A stretch of 64,000 bases of DNA from JBJHAX01 sp050480705 (GTDB lineage Bacteria; Actinomycetota; Nitriliruptoria; Nitriliruptorales; Nitriliruptoraceae): contig JBJHAX010000009.1 of NCBI GenBank assembly GCA_050480705.1, forward strand, positions 6,271 through 70,270, written 5' to 3'. The notes beneath the pieces are model-generated. The model did not search any database, was not told where the DNA came from, and was given only the letters and a program-made list of their open reading frames with translations. The translations under genes and the position numbers were made by a program. Shown here one piece after another: positions 17,763 to 26,514 of this stretch (position 1 is its first letter; each line of letters begins with the position of its first letter).

Positions 17763-18350
17763 TCAGACGCCCGGTTCGAGGCGTGAAGAGTCGATGGACG
17801 CCTTGTCGTCGACTAATGACGTTTCAGAGTCGGGCGTCCCGAACAGGCGTGGCAGTGCATAACCGGCCGCACGAAGACACAGCCGAACGGTCATGAGCGC
17901 CGCCGCGATCGGCGCGATCATCAGAGCGGTGTACAGCGGAAAGCGGATGTCGCCCGAGGTGAGTGCCTGACGTTGGTACGCACCCTGCATCTGCAGGAAC
18001 GAGGCGTACGAAATCGCGGCGAAGAATGCTGCGGCGAGCAAGGCGCCGATCGTGTCGGTCACCTGCCGTACGCGCTCGGACAACTTGCGACGCACGAGTT
18101 CGATGCGCACGTGTCCGTGAGTGAGCTCCGTAAAGCTGAGGCTGAACAGAACGATGATCGGCATCAGGTACTGCTGGCTGATTCCCAGTGCACCGGTCGG
18201 TGGGCGCTGCAGGAAATAGCGCGATACCGCCGAATACAGTGCCAGCGCGAGCAGGGCGATCAGCGCGATCCGCGCGAGAAAATTCAGCATCGTGTCGAAG
18301 CGATCGACACCGCCCCGCACGATCCGTGCGACCTTCACCACTCGTGTCAT
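17763..18350 (-). CDS. TRAP transporter small permease (DctQ family)
   Basis: About 195 residues with four hydrophobic helices (about 25-45, 55-75, 97-117 and 138-158). The conserved central FSLSFTELTHGHVRIELV matches the DctQ signature. Start at ATG 18350 because GAGGA lies ten bases upstream; a GTG 11 codons earlier is possible. It sits between the binding-protein gene (137 bases upstream, with a hairpin in the gap) and the large permease gene. Its role is to bridge the binding protein and DctM. Confidence 0.88.
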   Translation of the reverse strand: MTRVVKVARIVRGGVDRFDTMLNFLARIALIALLALALYSAVSRYFLQRPPTGALGISQQYLMPIIVLFSLSFTELTHGHVRIELVRRKLSERVRQVTDTIGALLAAAFFAAISYASFLQMQGAYQRQALTSGDIRFPLYTALMIAPIAAALMTVRLCLRAAGYALPRLFGTPDSETSLVDDKASIDSSRLEPGV

Positions 18351-18435
18351 CGGTTCATCATCCTCGGCTTCGGACGTCACCGTCACGGGTCGTCGGGGCA
18401 CCCTCCCACACGCGGCAACAGGGCGTCGGTGCGTC

Positions 18436-18468
18436 TGGGGCGCCCGCGCGCAGTCGGCGAGCGCCCCA
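18436..18468 (-). terminator. Stable hairpin between binding-protein and membrane genes of the TRAP operon
   Basis: TGGGGCGC (18436-18443) and GCGCCCCA (18461-18468) form an 8-base GC stem about 20 bases downstream of the binding-protein stop. No U-run follows. It is likely to protect the upstream message or partly terminate, giving more binding protein than permease. Confidence 0.55.
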
Positions 18469-18487
18469 AACGTGTCATGCCGGAAGG

Positions 18488-19600
18488 TCAGCCGCCGAGT
18501 TCGGCGATGCGCTGTTCGAGGTAGTCCAGGATCGCCTGGCCGTCGACCCCGTACTGCTCCATGTTGTCGATCCACTCCTGGCGGACACCAGCGGTGAGCT
18601 CGTCGACACGCTGCTTCTCTTCGTCGCTGATGGTGGTGACGGTCAGCCCGTCTTCCTCAGCGAAACGCTCAGGCAGCGGCTCGGTACGTGAGTCGACCTC
18701 TTCACCGAGCGCCGCGATGACTTCCTGGCTCGCGGTGTTCATGGCCTCCTGCACGTGCGCCGGCAGCGACTGCCACACGTCTTCGTTGATGGCATACGGC
18801 GTGTAGAACGACGTCAGGTTCCACCCGAGCGACACGCAGCAGAGCACCTCGCCGAGGTTGAAGTCGTCCACGCTGGTGATCGGGAAGATCGCACCGTCGA
18901 GCGTGCCCAGCTGGATGCCCTGGTAGGTCTCCGGCGTCGGCATCTCGTTGGGGATCGCGCCGAGCTCTTCGAGGATGCGGTTCTGGTAGGCGCCACCCGT
19001 CTTGAGGGTCAGACCCGCGAGGTCCTCGATCGAGTTGACCTCGACCTGCGACGTGAGCACGTTGTACGGCTGGAGCATGACACCGAACAGCAGACGGACG
19101 TTGTTGTTGGTCCAGTCGTGCTCGTGCATCTCCGTGTTCATCGTCGCGTCGTAGAACGCCTGCGACGCGACCGTGCTGTCAGAGAACAGCCCTGGCAGTG
19201 TGAGGATCGCCGACACCGGCATCTCACCGGCGAAGAAGCCGGTGGGCAGGTACCCGATGTCAGCGGTGCCACCACGGATCATCGTGAGCAGGTCGAGTTC
19301 CGCGCCGAGCTGCTCGGCGGGGAAGTACTCGAACGTGACCTGTCCGTCGGTCAGTTCGGTGACCCGCTCCATCCATGGCGTGATGCCGTGGGTGACGTTG
19401 TAGTGCCCGGGCGGGTTCGAGTCCGCGACGACCAGGTTGATCGGCTCCTGGGAGTCGGCGTCGTCGGCCGCGTCCTCAGGCGCCTCTGTGTCGTCAGCGG
19501 GAGCAGCAGGGGCGTCGTCGCTGCCCGACGAACATGCGATCGCGAACGCGAGGGCGCCCGCGATCACCAGTGCTCGTGTCAATCGTCCAGTGCGTCTCAT
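18488..19600 (-). CDS. TRAP transporter solute-binding protein (DctP family), lipoprotein
   Basis: About 370 residues. The signal peptide is followed by a lipobox AFAIAC (Cys about residue 23), then a low-complexity Ala/Asp/Glu tether, so the protein is an extracellular lipoprotein. The mature part has the DctP pattern: ERVTELTDGQVTFEYFPAEQLG, GTADIGYLPTGF, LTLPGLF and YQGIQLGTLDGAIFP. In the segment DLAGLTLKTGGAY the position of the usual carboxylate-binding Arg appears to be Lys, which may alter ligand choice. Start ATG 19600, with AAGGAAG upstream. First gene of the TRAP-P450-Rieske transcript. Confidence 0.93.
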   Translation of the reverse strand: MRRTGRLTRALVIAGALAFAIACSSGSDDAPAAPADDTEAPEDAADDADSQEPINLVVADSNPPGHYNVTHGITPWMERVTELTDGQVTFEYFPAEQLGAELDLLTMIRGGTADIGYLPTGFFAGEMPVSAILTLPGLFSDSTVASQAFYDATMNTEMHEHDWTNNNVRLLFGVMLQPYNVLTSQVEVNSIEDLAGLTLKTGGAYQNRILEELGAIPNEMPTPETYQGIQLGTLDGAIFPITSVDDFNLGEVLCCVSLGWNLTSFYTPYAINEDVWQSLPAHVQEAMNTASQEVIAALGEEVDSRTEPLPERFAEEDGLTVTTISDEEKQRVDELTAGVRQEWIDNMEQYGVDGQAILDYLEQRIAELGG

Positions 19601-19644
19601 CGTGCTTCCTTCTGTGGTCCGGATGCGTTCCGCACGTTCTCGTA

Positions 19645-19672
19645 GTCCCCGTATGTGGTTTGGTCCCCGTAT
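19645..19672. repeat. Direct repeat pair upstream of the TRAP binding-protein gene
   Basis: GTCCCCGTAT occurs at 19645-19654 and 19663-19672, an 18-base pitch, about 45-70 bases upstream of the start codon. It could be a regulator-binding pair, or chance similarity. Confidence 0.4.
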
Positions 19673-19969
19673 ATGGATCTCGTCATGCGGGGCGGCCAGT
19701 TGTCATCACTTCGGCCACCCGCTTCGCAGGCCCCCGACGGACAGCCTGCGGGTACTCGCATGGGTGGATGTGTGCGATGCGGGACCGAACTGCGAGGAAC
19801 GAGGACGCAGCGGTGCCTGAGCCGTGTGTTCGTTCACACGCCATGGGCAACTGTTCCACGCACACGACATCCGCTCCCGATCTGCGCGACTCGCCGCCGA
19901 TGCCGGCGACGCCACCCACATGATCACCGCGCCCTGCGGCTCCTCTCCATCCCGGCACCGAGGTCACGT

Positions 19970-19998
19970 CGATCACCTGTAGGGTACATCCTATAGCA
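19970..19998. repeat. First copy of a 29-base repeated element with dyad TAGGGTACATCCTA
   Basis: All 29 bases are identical to 35726-35754 and in the same orientation. The core dyad TAGG-N6-CCTA (19980-19993) overlaps the -10 of the predicted TRAP promoter, as expected for a repressor operator. The spaced TAGG/CCTA arms are compatible with a GntR-type dimer, but the regulator is unknown. Confidence 0.7.
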
Positions 19999-20015
19999 CT
20001 TTTCCCTCAGGTCAA
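19988..20015 (-). promoter_or_regulatory. Predicted promoter of the TRAP operon
   Basis: On the minus strand TTGACC (20015-20010), a 16-base spacer and TAGGAT (19993-19988). The -10 lies inside the repeated dyad, so a protein bound to the dyad would cover the promoter. The transcription start would be near 19981. Confidence 0.5.
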
Positions 20016-20102
20016 CGCCGGCTCGGGCGGGATGCAACGAATTCACATGCTCGAAACGCAAGCTTCGTCGTGCGCAACGAACGCGAGCGACGGCGAGACG
20101 CC

Positions 20103-21638
20103 TCACGACCCGCGGTCATCGCGCCAGTAGTCCGTCGCCCGTACCTGTTGCTTGACGATCTTGCCGCTCGCGTTCACGGGGATGTCCAGCATTTCGACGA
20201 TGGCGACCCGCTTGGGGACCTTGAAGGCAGCGAGGTGCCGGCGGCAGTGGTCGCGCACTTCGGCTTCGGTCAGGTTCGCTCCGTCGCGCAGCGCAACGAC
20301 AGCACGGACCTCCTCGTCCCATTCATCGCTCGGCACGCCGATAACGGCCGCCTCCGCGATCGCCGGATGGTCATAGAGCACGCGCTCGACCTCCTGCGAG
20401 TACACGTTCTCCCCACCCGTCTTGATCATGTCCTTGAGCCGGTCGTGCAGATACAGAAATCCGTCGGCGTCGCGTGATGCCAGGTCGCCCGAGCGCAACC
20501 AGTCGCCTCGGAACGCCGCAGCGGTCGCATCTTCCTTGCCGTAGTAGCCCGTCATCAGGCTCGGGCCACGGACGCAGAGTTCGCCGACCTCCCCCACGTT
20601 CATCTCGGCGCCGCTCTCCGGGTCCTGGATCTCGACCTGGGCGAAGGTGAACTCGCGGCCGATCGATCCTTCGATCACCGGGCGGAGGGTGTCCTCCGGT
20701 CGCAACACCGACACGATGCAGCCCGCCTCGGTCAGCCCGTACTGGAAATAGATGCCCAGCTCAGGCAACAGCTCGGTCACCGCCTCCTTGTCGGGCCGCT
20801 TGAACGTGGCGCCACCGACGTACAACCGCCGATAGGACGGAAGATCGACGCCGTCGAGCACTCTGGCGCGCAGCATCCGACGCACCATGTTGGGAACCAG
20901 GAACCCGTTGGTGACCGATTCACGCCGCATGGTCTCGACCACACGCTGCTCGTCGAACTCCCGCATGAACACGCTCGTTGCCCCGAGCACGAGGTGCGGC
21001 AGGAACCAGCACAGCATCGAGGCAGCGTGATACATCGGGGTGATGAGCAGGGTGACGTCATCGTGCTCCATGTCGGTGTCGATGATCTCGTTGAGACTGT
21101 TGGCCATCACCGCCCGGTGTGACAGCACCACCCCTTTGGAGAAACCCGTCGTTCCTCCCGTGTAGAGCACGAGATTCGGTGCATCGAGGGTGACGGCGGC
21201 CCGCGGGTCGCCTCCAGGGCGCAGGAACGATTCGTAGGCCTCGCCCTCGACGACGACCGTGGTGACCCGCTCGAGGTCGCCGCGACCCATGACACGTTCG
21301 AACGTTTCGAGCCAGGCTCGTTCGACGAGTACGACCGCCGCGCCGGAGTCGTTGATGCCATGAACGAGTTCGTCATCCGTCCAGCGCCAGGAATAGGGGA
21401 CGGCGACCGCGCCAGCAGCGACGATCCCCAGATACGTCTCCGCAGAGAAGTTGCTGTTCCCCGTGAGTACGCCGACGTTGTCGCCCGGGCGTACCCCCGC
21501 TTCGAGCAGGCCGCGACCGAGCGCCCACGCACGGTCGATCAACTCACCGTAGGTCCGTCGACCGGCGTGATCGACAACAGCGACCTTCGACGGATACCGG
21601 CGCCGCAACCGCCGCAGCACCTCGTTGATCGTGATCAT
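20103..21638 (-). CDS. AMP-forming acyl-CoA synthetase (class I adenylate-forming)
   Basis: About 511 residues. The phosphate-binding loop is LVLYTGGTTGFSKGVVLSH. Further motifs are FQYGLTEAG, RSGDLASRDADGFLYLHDRLKDMI (split by the hinge) and the C-terminal catalytic lysine in NASGKIVKQQ. It activates a carboxylic acid with ATP and CoA; chain or ring type cannot be told. ATG 21638 overlaps the stop of the alpha/beta hydrolase gene (ATGA). It is the last gene of the twelve-gene acyl-CoA block, and ends 502 bases before the TRAP operon start. Confidence 0.92.
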   Translation of the reverse strand: MITINEVLRRLRRRYPSKVAVVDHAGRRTYGELIDRAWALGRGLLEAGVRPGDNVGVLTGNSNFSAETYLGIVAAGAVAVPYSWRWTDDELVHGINDSGAAVVLVERAWLETFERVMGRGDLERVTTVVVEGEAYESFLRPGGDPRAAVTLDAPNLVLYTGGTTGFSKGVVLSHRAVMANSLNEIIDTDMEHDDVTLLITPMYHAASMLCWFLPHLVLGATSVFMREFDEQRVVETMRRESVTNGFLVPNMVRRMLRARVLDGVDLPSYRRLYVGGATFKRPDKEAVTELLPELGIYFQYGLTEAGCIVSVLRPEDTLRPVIEGSIGREFTFAQVEIQDPESGAEMNVGEVGELCVRGPSLMTGYYGKEDATAAAFRGDWLRSGDLASRDADGFLYLHDRLKDMIKTGGENVYSQEVERVLYDHPAIAEAAVIGVPSDEWDEEVRAVVALRDGANLTEAEVRDHCRRHLAAFKVPKRVAIVEMLDIPVNASGKIVKQQVRATDYWRDDRGS

Positions 21639-22480
21639 GGACCGTCTCCTGCTCGTCGCTCTGCGCCACGTGCACGACCGTCGGCGCCTGGCTGCGCACA
21701 CACGCCGCGACGCATCCCTGCTGCATCGGGATAGACGACCGCCGTCACCAGATCGACGCTTCGCGGATCCTGCACGACCTGGTGGCCGACACCGGGCACG
21801 ACGAGGAGCTCCACTCCCTCCACGGTCCGTGCCGCCTGTTCGAACTGGCCGATCGTCACGTAGGTGTCGCGATCGCCCGCGACCAGCAACACCTCGCACG
21901 GCACGTCGTCGAGGCTGCCGACCGCAAACCCAGGCGTGGTCCGCCACAGGTGTGCGAGACGGCTCGCGAGCGGACGCCACCGCGACGCACCCACGCGATC
22001 ATCGAGACGTTGCGCGAGCGCCGGGTCGTGCGTCTCGAGCAGCCCCGGCTCGAATGTGCGCGCGCCTTCGAGCGTGCGTTCGTCACGCCAGAGATTGCTG
22101 CCGATCAAAACCAAGCGAGCGAGGTGCTGGCCGTCCGACAGCGCGTGGCGGAGCGCGAGGGTCGCACCGAGAGAGAATCCGACGAGGTCGAGGGGTGCAT
22201 CAGCATCGGCCGCGTGCGCGATGATGCGGGTGACGGCAGCGTCGAGGTCGTCGTAGCTGACCGTTTCGACGTCTCCGTCACTTCCACCGTGCGCCGGGAG
22301 ATCGGGCACGTGCAGCGCACGGCTTCCCGCCAACCGCTCGGCGAGCAGCCGCCAGTCGTGCCGGCCGGTGCTGAGTGCGCCGTGCAACGCGACGACGGGG
22401 TCACCGGAGCCTGTGACATGGCACACCAGGCCATCGTCGACGTCGGCGCATCGCCGCCACGTCACCTGGTTGGTGGTCAC
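21635..22480 (-). CDS. Alpha/beta-fold hydrolase
   Basis: About 281 residues. The nucleophile elbow is GFSLGAT, the acid is in LVAGDRDTYV and the histidine in VPGVGHQVV; the oxyanion region is VVALHGALSTG. This fits an esterase, lactonase, C-C bond hydrolase (MhpC-like) or thioesterase. I start at GTG 22480, six bases after AGGAGG; earlier in-frame codons lack a site. The last 25 residues are Arg/Gly-rich and may be a disordered tail. It is translationally coupled to the acyl-CoA synthetase, so it may release a free acid that the synthetase then activates. Confidence 0.85.
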   Translation of the reverse strand: MTTNQVTWRRCADVDDGLVCHVTGSGDPVVALHGALSTGRHDWRLLAERLAGSRALHVPDLPAHGGSDGDVETVSYDDLDAAVTRIIAHAADADAPLDLVGFSLGATLALRHALSDGQHLARLVLIGSNLWRDERTLEGARTFEPGLLETHDPALAQRLDDRVGASRWRPLASRLAHLWRTTPGFAVGSLDDVPCEVLLVAGDRDTYVTIGQFEQAARTVEGVELLVVPGVGHQVVQDPRSVDLVTAVVYPDAAGMRRGVCAQPGADGRARGAERRAGDGP

Positions 22481-22536
22481 CTCGACCTCCTCACGGCCCG
22501 CTGCGACAAGAAGCCTCGGCGGCCACTGCCGCCTGA

Positions 22537-23346
22537 TCAGCGATCGTCGCGCAACTCGCGTGGCACCACGCGCAGGTCCGGATCGGCACGCTCCATCCAT
22601 GCGGTCAGCGCGACCTGGAACTCCTCACCTGCCGTCGCCCGCACCATCTCACCGAGCTCGAACTCGGCCTGCTGCTCGAGGCCGACGCCGCCCGTTTCGA
22701 GGCGCAACAACGCTGCCTTGGTCGCCGCGAGCGCATTCGCGGGCCCCTGCGCCCACGCCGCGGCGATTTCGGCGGCGCGCGCCCGTGCGCCTGCAGCATC
22801 GTCGACCAACTCGTCGACGATGCGCTGATCGACCGCGTCCGCAGCGTCCACGAGCTCGCCATCGGCGAGGAGCCGGAATGCACGCCGCGTGCCCACGCGT
22901 CGTGACAGCAGCCACGTCGTCAACATGTCGCCGCCCGGCAAGCCGATGCGCGTGAACACGAAACCGAACCGGGCATCGCGAGTCGCGACGACGACATCAC
23001 AGCCAAGCGCAATGCTGGCCCCACCCCCGTACGCCGCACCCTGCACGGCAGCGACGGTCGGTGTCGGGAACGTGATGATCCGTCGCGCGAGCGCAACGCC
23101 CGGTCGCAGCAATGCAGCGCGGTCGGCGCCGTCGGCTGCAAGGTCCCCAAGCAGACCGAAATCCGCGCCTGCGCAGAAGGCCGGACCGTTCGCCCGGATC
23201 ACCAGCGCACGCACGCTCGGATCGTCAGCCCACACGTCGAGCTGTTCGGTCAGTCGTGCCATGTCTTCGGCGCCGAGCGCGTTACGTGTCGCGGGCGCAT
23301 CGAACGTGACCGTCGCCATGCCATCGCGGAGCTCCTCGATGATCAT
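22537..23346 (-). CDS. Crotonase-fold protein lacking the hydratase glutamates
   Basis: About 269 residues with the usual oxyanion segments NGPAFCAGADFG and QGAAYGGGASIALGCD. At the two positions that carry catalytic Glu in enoyl-CoA hydratases it has Ser (GGGASIAL) and a non-acidic residue near FGFVFTRIGL. A normal hydratase activity is therefore doubtful; an isomerase, C-C lyase or hydrolase of the same fold is more likely. ATG 23346 overlaps the stop of the acyl-CoA dehydrogenase (TGATG). It is part of the acyl-CoA block. Confidence 0.85.
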   Translation of the reverse strand: MIIEELRDGMATVTFDAPATRNALGAEDMARLTEQLDVWADDPSVRALVIRANGPAFCAGADFGLLGDLAADGADRAALLRPGVALARRIITFPTPTVAAVQGAAYGGGASIALGCDVVVATRDARFGFVFTRIGLPGGDMLTTWLLSRRVGTRRAFRLLADGELVDAADAVDQRIVDELVDDAAGARARAAEIAAAWAQGPANALAATKAALLRLETGGVGLEQQAEFELGEMVRATAGEEFQVALTAWMERADPDLRVVPRELRDDR

Positions 23347-24518
23347 CAGAACGACCTCGGCAGACCGAGCAGCCGCTCACCGAGGTAGTTGCGCAGCATC
23401 TCGTTGGTCAGTGGCGAGAACGTCCACAGGCGCACGTCACGGAACCACCGTTGCATCGGCACCTCCCGGCTGAAACCCGCGCCGCCGAACGCCTGCATCC
23501 CGTCCTCGGTCACCTTGGTTGCGGCCTCCGACGCGACGATCTTGGCCATCGCACTCAGCGTGTCGGCCCGTTCACCGGCCGCCTCGAGCGCTGCCGCGCG
23601 CGCGATCAGGCCACGCGCCGCTTCGATGCTGGTGGCACCGTCGACGAGGCGGTGCTGGATCGCCTGGAATGCACCGATGGGCTTGCCGAACGCATGCCGT
23701 TCCTCCGCATATTGCCGTGTGGCTTCCCAGGCGCCGCGCGCAGCACCGAGGCTGCCGGCGGCGGCAGCGAGCCGCTCGCGGTTGAGGGTGGACAGCACCG
23801 TGCGAAAGCCGCGGCCGGCCTCGCCGACCAGCGCGTCAGGGCCCACCTGCACGTCCTGGAAGTAGATCTCGCAGGTGTCGAGGCTGTGAACAGCGAAGGT
23901 GTCGAGTTCACGGACTTCGATGCCGGGGGTGTCTGCCGGCACCAGGAACATCGAGATGCCATCGACACTCACCTCGGACTGCTCCGTTCGGGCCAGCACG
24001 ACGAGCACGTCGGCACGTGTCGCGCCGGAGATCCACGTCTTCTGGCCGTTGATGACCCATCCCCCGCCGTCGACGGGGCGGGCCCGCGTCGCCATCGCCG
24101 CCGCGACGTCGGTCCCACCACCCGGTTCGGTGAGCGCGAAGGATCCTTTCGAGCGCCCCGTCACGAGCCCTTCGAGCCAGCGGTCGCGCTGTTCGCCGCT
24201 GCCGAACCGGCCGACGATGTGGGTGAGCATGTAGTGCACGACGCCGTAGACCGCCATGGAGGTCGGGCCCGCCGCGAGTTCCTCGAGTGCGAGGAGCTGC
24301 TCACGGATGTCCCCGAGACCGCCGTGCTCCTCTGCGACGCCGAGGCCCCAGACGCCGACCTCGGCCAGCGCGTCGAACAGCTGGTCGTCGAACTGTTCGG
24401 CATCGTCGAGTTCGAGCACGCGCGATGTCGGCGAAACCTCGTCGATGAGCCTCCGGAGCATCGCGCGCAGCTCCTGGCGCTGCTCGGAATCGGCGATCGG
24501 GTCCGCGGTCCTCGGCAT
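23346..24518 (-). CDS. Acyl-CoA dehydrogenase family protein
   Basis: About 390 residues, full length for the family. FAD-binding signatures are FALTEPGGGTDVA and WVINGQKTWISGA; RERLAAAAGSLGAARGAW and ERHAFGKPIGAFQAIQH follow, then MQAFGGAGFSREVPMQRWFRDVRLWTF. In the last region the usual YEGT motif with its catalytic Glu is FSPLTNEM, so the base may be different or located elsewhere. ATG 24518 is preceded by AAGGAGG. Expected to introduce a double bond into the CoA thioester made by the neighbouring synthetases. Confidence 0.92.
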   Translation of the reverse strand: MPRTADPIADSEQRQELRAMLRRLIDEVSPTSRVLELDDAEQFDDQLFDALAEVGVWGLGVAEEHGGLGDIREQLLALEELAAGPTSMAVYGVVHYMLTHIVGRFGSGEQRDRWLEGLVTGRSKGSFALTEPGGGTDVAAAMATRARPVDGGGWVINGQKTWISGATRADVLVVLARTEQSEVSVDGISMFLVPADTPGIEVRELDTFAVHSLDTCEIYFQDVQVGPDALVGEAGRGFRTVLSTLNRERLAAAAGSLGAARGAWEATRQYAEERHAFGKPIGAFQAIQHRLVDGATSIEAARGLIARAAALEAAGERADTLSAMAKIVASEAATKVTEDGMQAFGGAGFSREVPMQRWFRDVRLWTFSPLTNEMLRNYLGERLLGLPRSF

Positions 24519-24573
24519 CTCGGCCTCCTTGCGGGATGGTTGCTGGACCCGGCGTCATGACGGGCTGGTCGGA

Positions 24574-26514
24574 TCAGATGAGACGGGCTGTGAAGAACGC
24601 GTCGTGGACCGCGTCCATGACGCGCCCTGGCCGCCGCGCCGACCCGACCGTGACGGTCTCGATGCCGGCATCGCCAAGGGCGGTTGCGAGGCGGCCGCTC
24701 GACACTTCGCGGCCGACCGCAGCGACGACGACATCCGCGGGTACGGATTCGACCGCACCCGTGTCGCCGGTGACGAGCGTGACCTGCCCGGGGTCGACCG
24801 CCGAGACCGACGTCTGTGTGCGCACCGTCACACCCGCTTCGACAAGGCGTTCGGGCAGCACGGCGACATCGGTGAACACATCGGAGCGCGACAGCAACGT
24901 GGCGTTCCGCTCGATGAGCGTCACCTCGACGTCGCCGAGCTCGGCCAGCCGCAGCGCCGTGTCGCATCCCTGCAGTCCCCCGCCGACCACGACGGCACGC
25001 CCGCGGATACCGGCCGAGGCGGTGACGTCGAGCGGGCCGATCACCCGAGCATCCTGGGCGACGGTGAATGTCGGCGGGCGCGCAGGCGCGCCTGTGGCGA
25101 CCACGGCGCTCGCAAAGCCGTCGCTCGTGATCTCGGCGGCATCAGCGCGCCGAGCCACGACCATGACGCCGCGGCGCTCGATCTCGTGGACGAGATGGCG
25201 GCGCAGAGCCGCGAGATCACGCTTGACCTCGAATCCTTCGGCGTGTGCGAGCAATCCGCCGAGCGCAGCCGGTTCGAAGACGACCACCTCGTGGCCGCGG
25301 TCGTGGAGCACCGCCGCAGCGCGCAAACCCGCAGGCCCTCCGCCGACAACGGCCACCCGCTTGATCGTGGACGCGACGGTGACGGGGAAGCGGCCTTCCT
25401 CAGTGACCGTGGGGTTCACGGAGCAGCCGACGCTGCGGCCTGCGTTGAGCCCACGGTGCATGCAACCGTCGTTGCAGCGGATGCAGGGCACGATCTCCCG
25501 TGTCCTGCCGCTCCGTGCCTTCTCGGGCCAGGCCGGGTCGGCGAGCAGAGCTCGGCCGAGTCCGATGAAGTCTGCAGAGCCCGACGCGAGGATCTCTTCG
25601 GCGACGTCGGGAGCGACGAGCGAGCCCGATGCGATGATCGGGAGGTCGACCGCCTGCTTCACCCGCTCCCATCCCCAGCGGTGCGGGGCCCGGGGCATCG
25701 ACCACGGGCTTATCTCCCAGGCCATGCGTGCGTGATGCCCGCCTGATGCATGGATCACGTCGACGCCCCCATTCTGCAGGCGGCGGGCGAGTTCTTCGGT
25801 TTCTTCGACATCGATGCCGCCGGGCTCGTAGTCGGTGACCGACAGTCGCACACCGACTGCGATCTGGTCGCCGACGGCGTCGCGGACGGCCTCGACGATC
25901 TCCATCAGCAGCCGCGCGCGGTTGTCGAACGAGCCTCCGTAGTCGTCGGTGCGATCGTTGGTGAACGGCGACAGGAAGTTCGTGATGAGATAGCCGTGGG
26001 CGCCGTGGATCTCGACGAGGTCGAAACGCGCGGCGACTGCGCGGCGCGCAGCGCGTGCGAACGCATCGACCACCGCGCGGATCTCGCCCACGGTCATCGG
26101 CGTGGGGACCTCCCCGCGCTGTGCTTCGACGTAGTCCCACGACGACGTCGAAGCCGACTTGATCGGAGGTGTCCCGAGAGCGCGCTGCCGGCCGCAGTGG
26201 GCGATCTGGATGCCGGCCTTCGCTCCGGTCGCGCGGATCTCGTCAGCGAGCCAGCCGAGCCCGGGCACGTGTTCACGTCGGCTGATGCCGAGCTGGTTGT
26301 GCAGCGACTTGCTGGCTTCGTCGTCGACGTGGCTGAACTCGACGACGACCAGTCCGGCGCCGCCCTGGCCGAGCTCCCGGTAGTGGTCGACCATCCGCTG
26401 CGTGACCGTGCCATCAGGGTTCGCCGTCGCCGTCGATTGAGGCGAGCGCACGACGCGATTGCGCACGTCCATTCGTCCGATCCGGCCCGGGGTGAACAGG
26501 TGCGGGAAGCTCAC
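24574..26514 (-). CDS. NADH:flavin oxidoreductase / 2,4-dienoyl-CoA reductase-type enzyme (OYE barrel + FAD/NAD domain)
   Basis: About 646 residues in the classical architecture. The N-terminal half is an old-yellow-enzyme FMN barrel (LFTPGRIGRMDVRNRVVRSP, FDLVEIHGAHGYLITNFLSP). Then comes a 4Fe-4S motif CIRCNDGC with further Cys in VGCSVNP, and a C-terminal flavin/NAD domain (VAVVGGGPAGLRAA and RAVVVGGGLQGCDTA). Related enzymes reduce dienoyl-CoA, enones or amine N-methyl groups. Start at GTG 26514, overlapping the MFS stop (GTGA). Given the acyl-CoA neighbours, reduction of an unsaturated CoA ester is the best guess. Confidence 0.92.
   Translation of the reverse strand: MSFPHLFTPGRIGRMDVRNRVVRSPQSTATANPDGTVTQRMVDHYRELGQGGAGLVVVEFSHVDDEASKSLHNQLGISRREHVPGLGWLADEIRATGAKAGIQIAHCGRQRALGTPPIKSASTSSWDYVEAQRGEVPTPMTVGEIRAVVDAFARAARRAVAARFDLVEIHGAHGYLITNFLSPFTNDRTDDYGGSFDNRARLLMEIVEAVRDAVGDQIAVGVRLSVTDYEPGGIDVEETEELARRLQNGGVDVIHASGGHHARMAWEISPWSMPRAPHRWGWERVKQAVDLPIIASGSLVAPDVAEEILASGSADFIGLGRALLADPAWPEKARSGRTREIVPCIRCNDGCMHRGLNAGRSVGCSVNPTVTEEGRFPVTVASTIKRVAVVGGGPAGLRAAAVLHDRGHEVVVFEPAALGGLLAHAEGFEVKRDLAALRRHLVHEIERRGVMVVARRADAAEITSDGFASAVVATGAPARPPTFTVAQDARVIGPLDVTASAGIRGRAVVVGGGLQGCDTALRLAELGDVEVTLIERNATLLSRSDVFTDVAVLPERLVEAGVTVRTQTSVSAVDPGQVTLVTGDTGAVESVPADVVVAAVGREVSSGRLATALGDAGIETVTVGSARRPGRVMDAVHDAFFTARLI

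Larger units (their letters stand above)
19601..20102. other. Promoter region and long leader of the TRAP operon
   Basis: 502 bases without a convincing gene. It holds a predicted promoter with an embedded dyad (19980-20015), giving a leader of about 380 bases, and a pair of direct repeats close to the gene. A 97-codon frame on the minus strand (19976 down to 19683) lacks motifs, and I do not call it. Confidence 0.55.
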
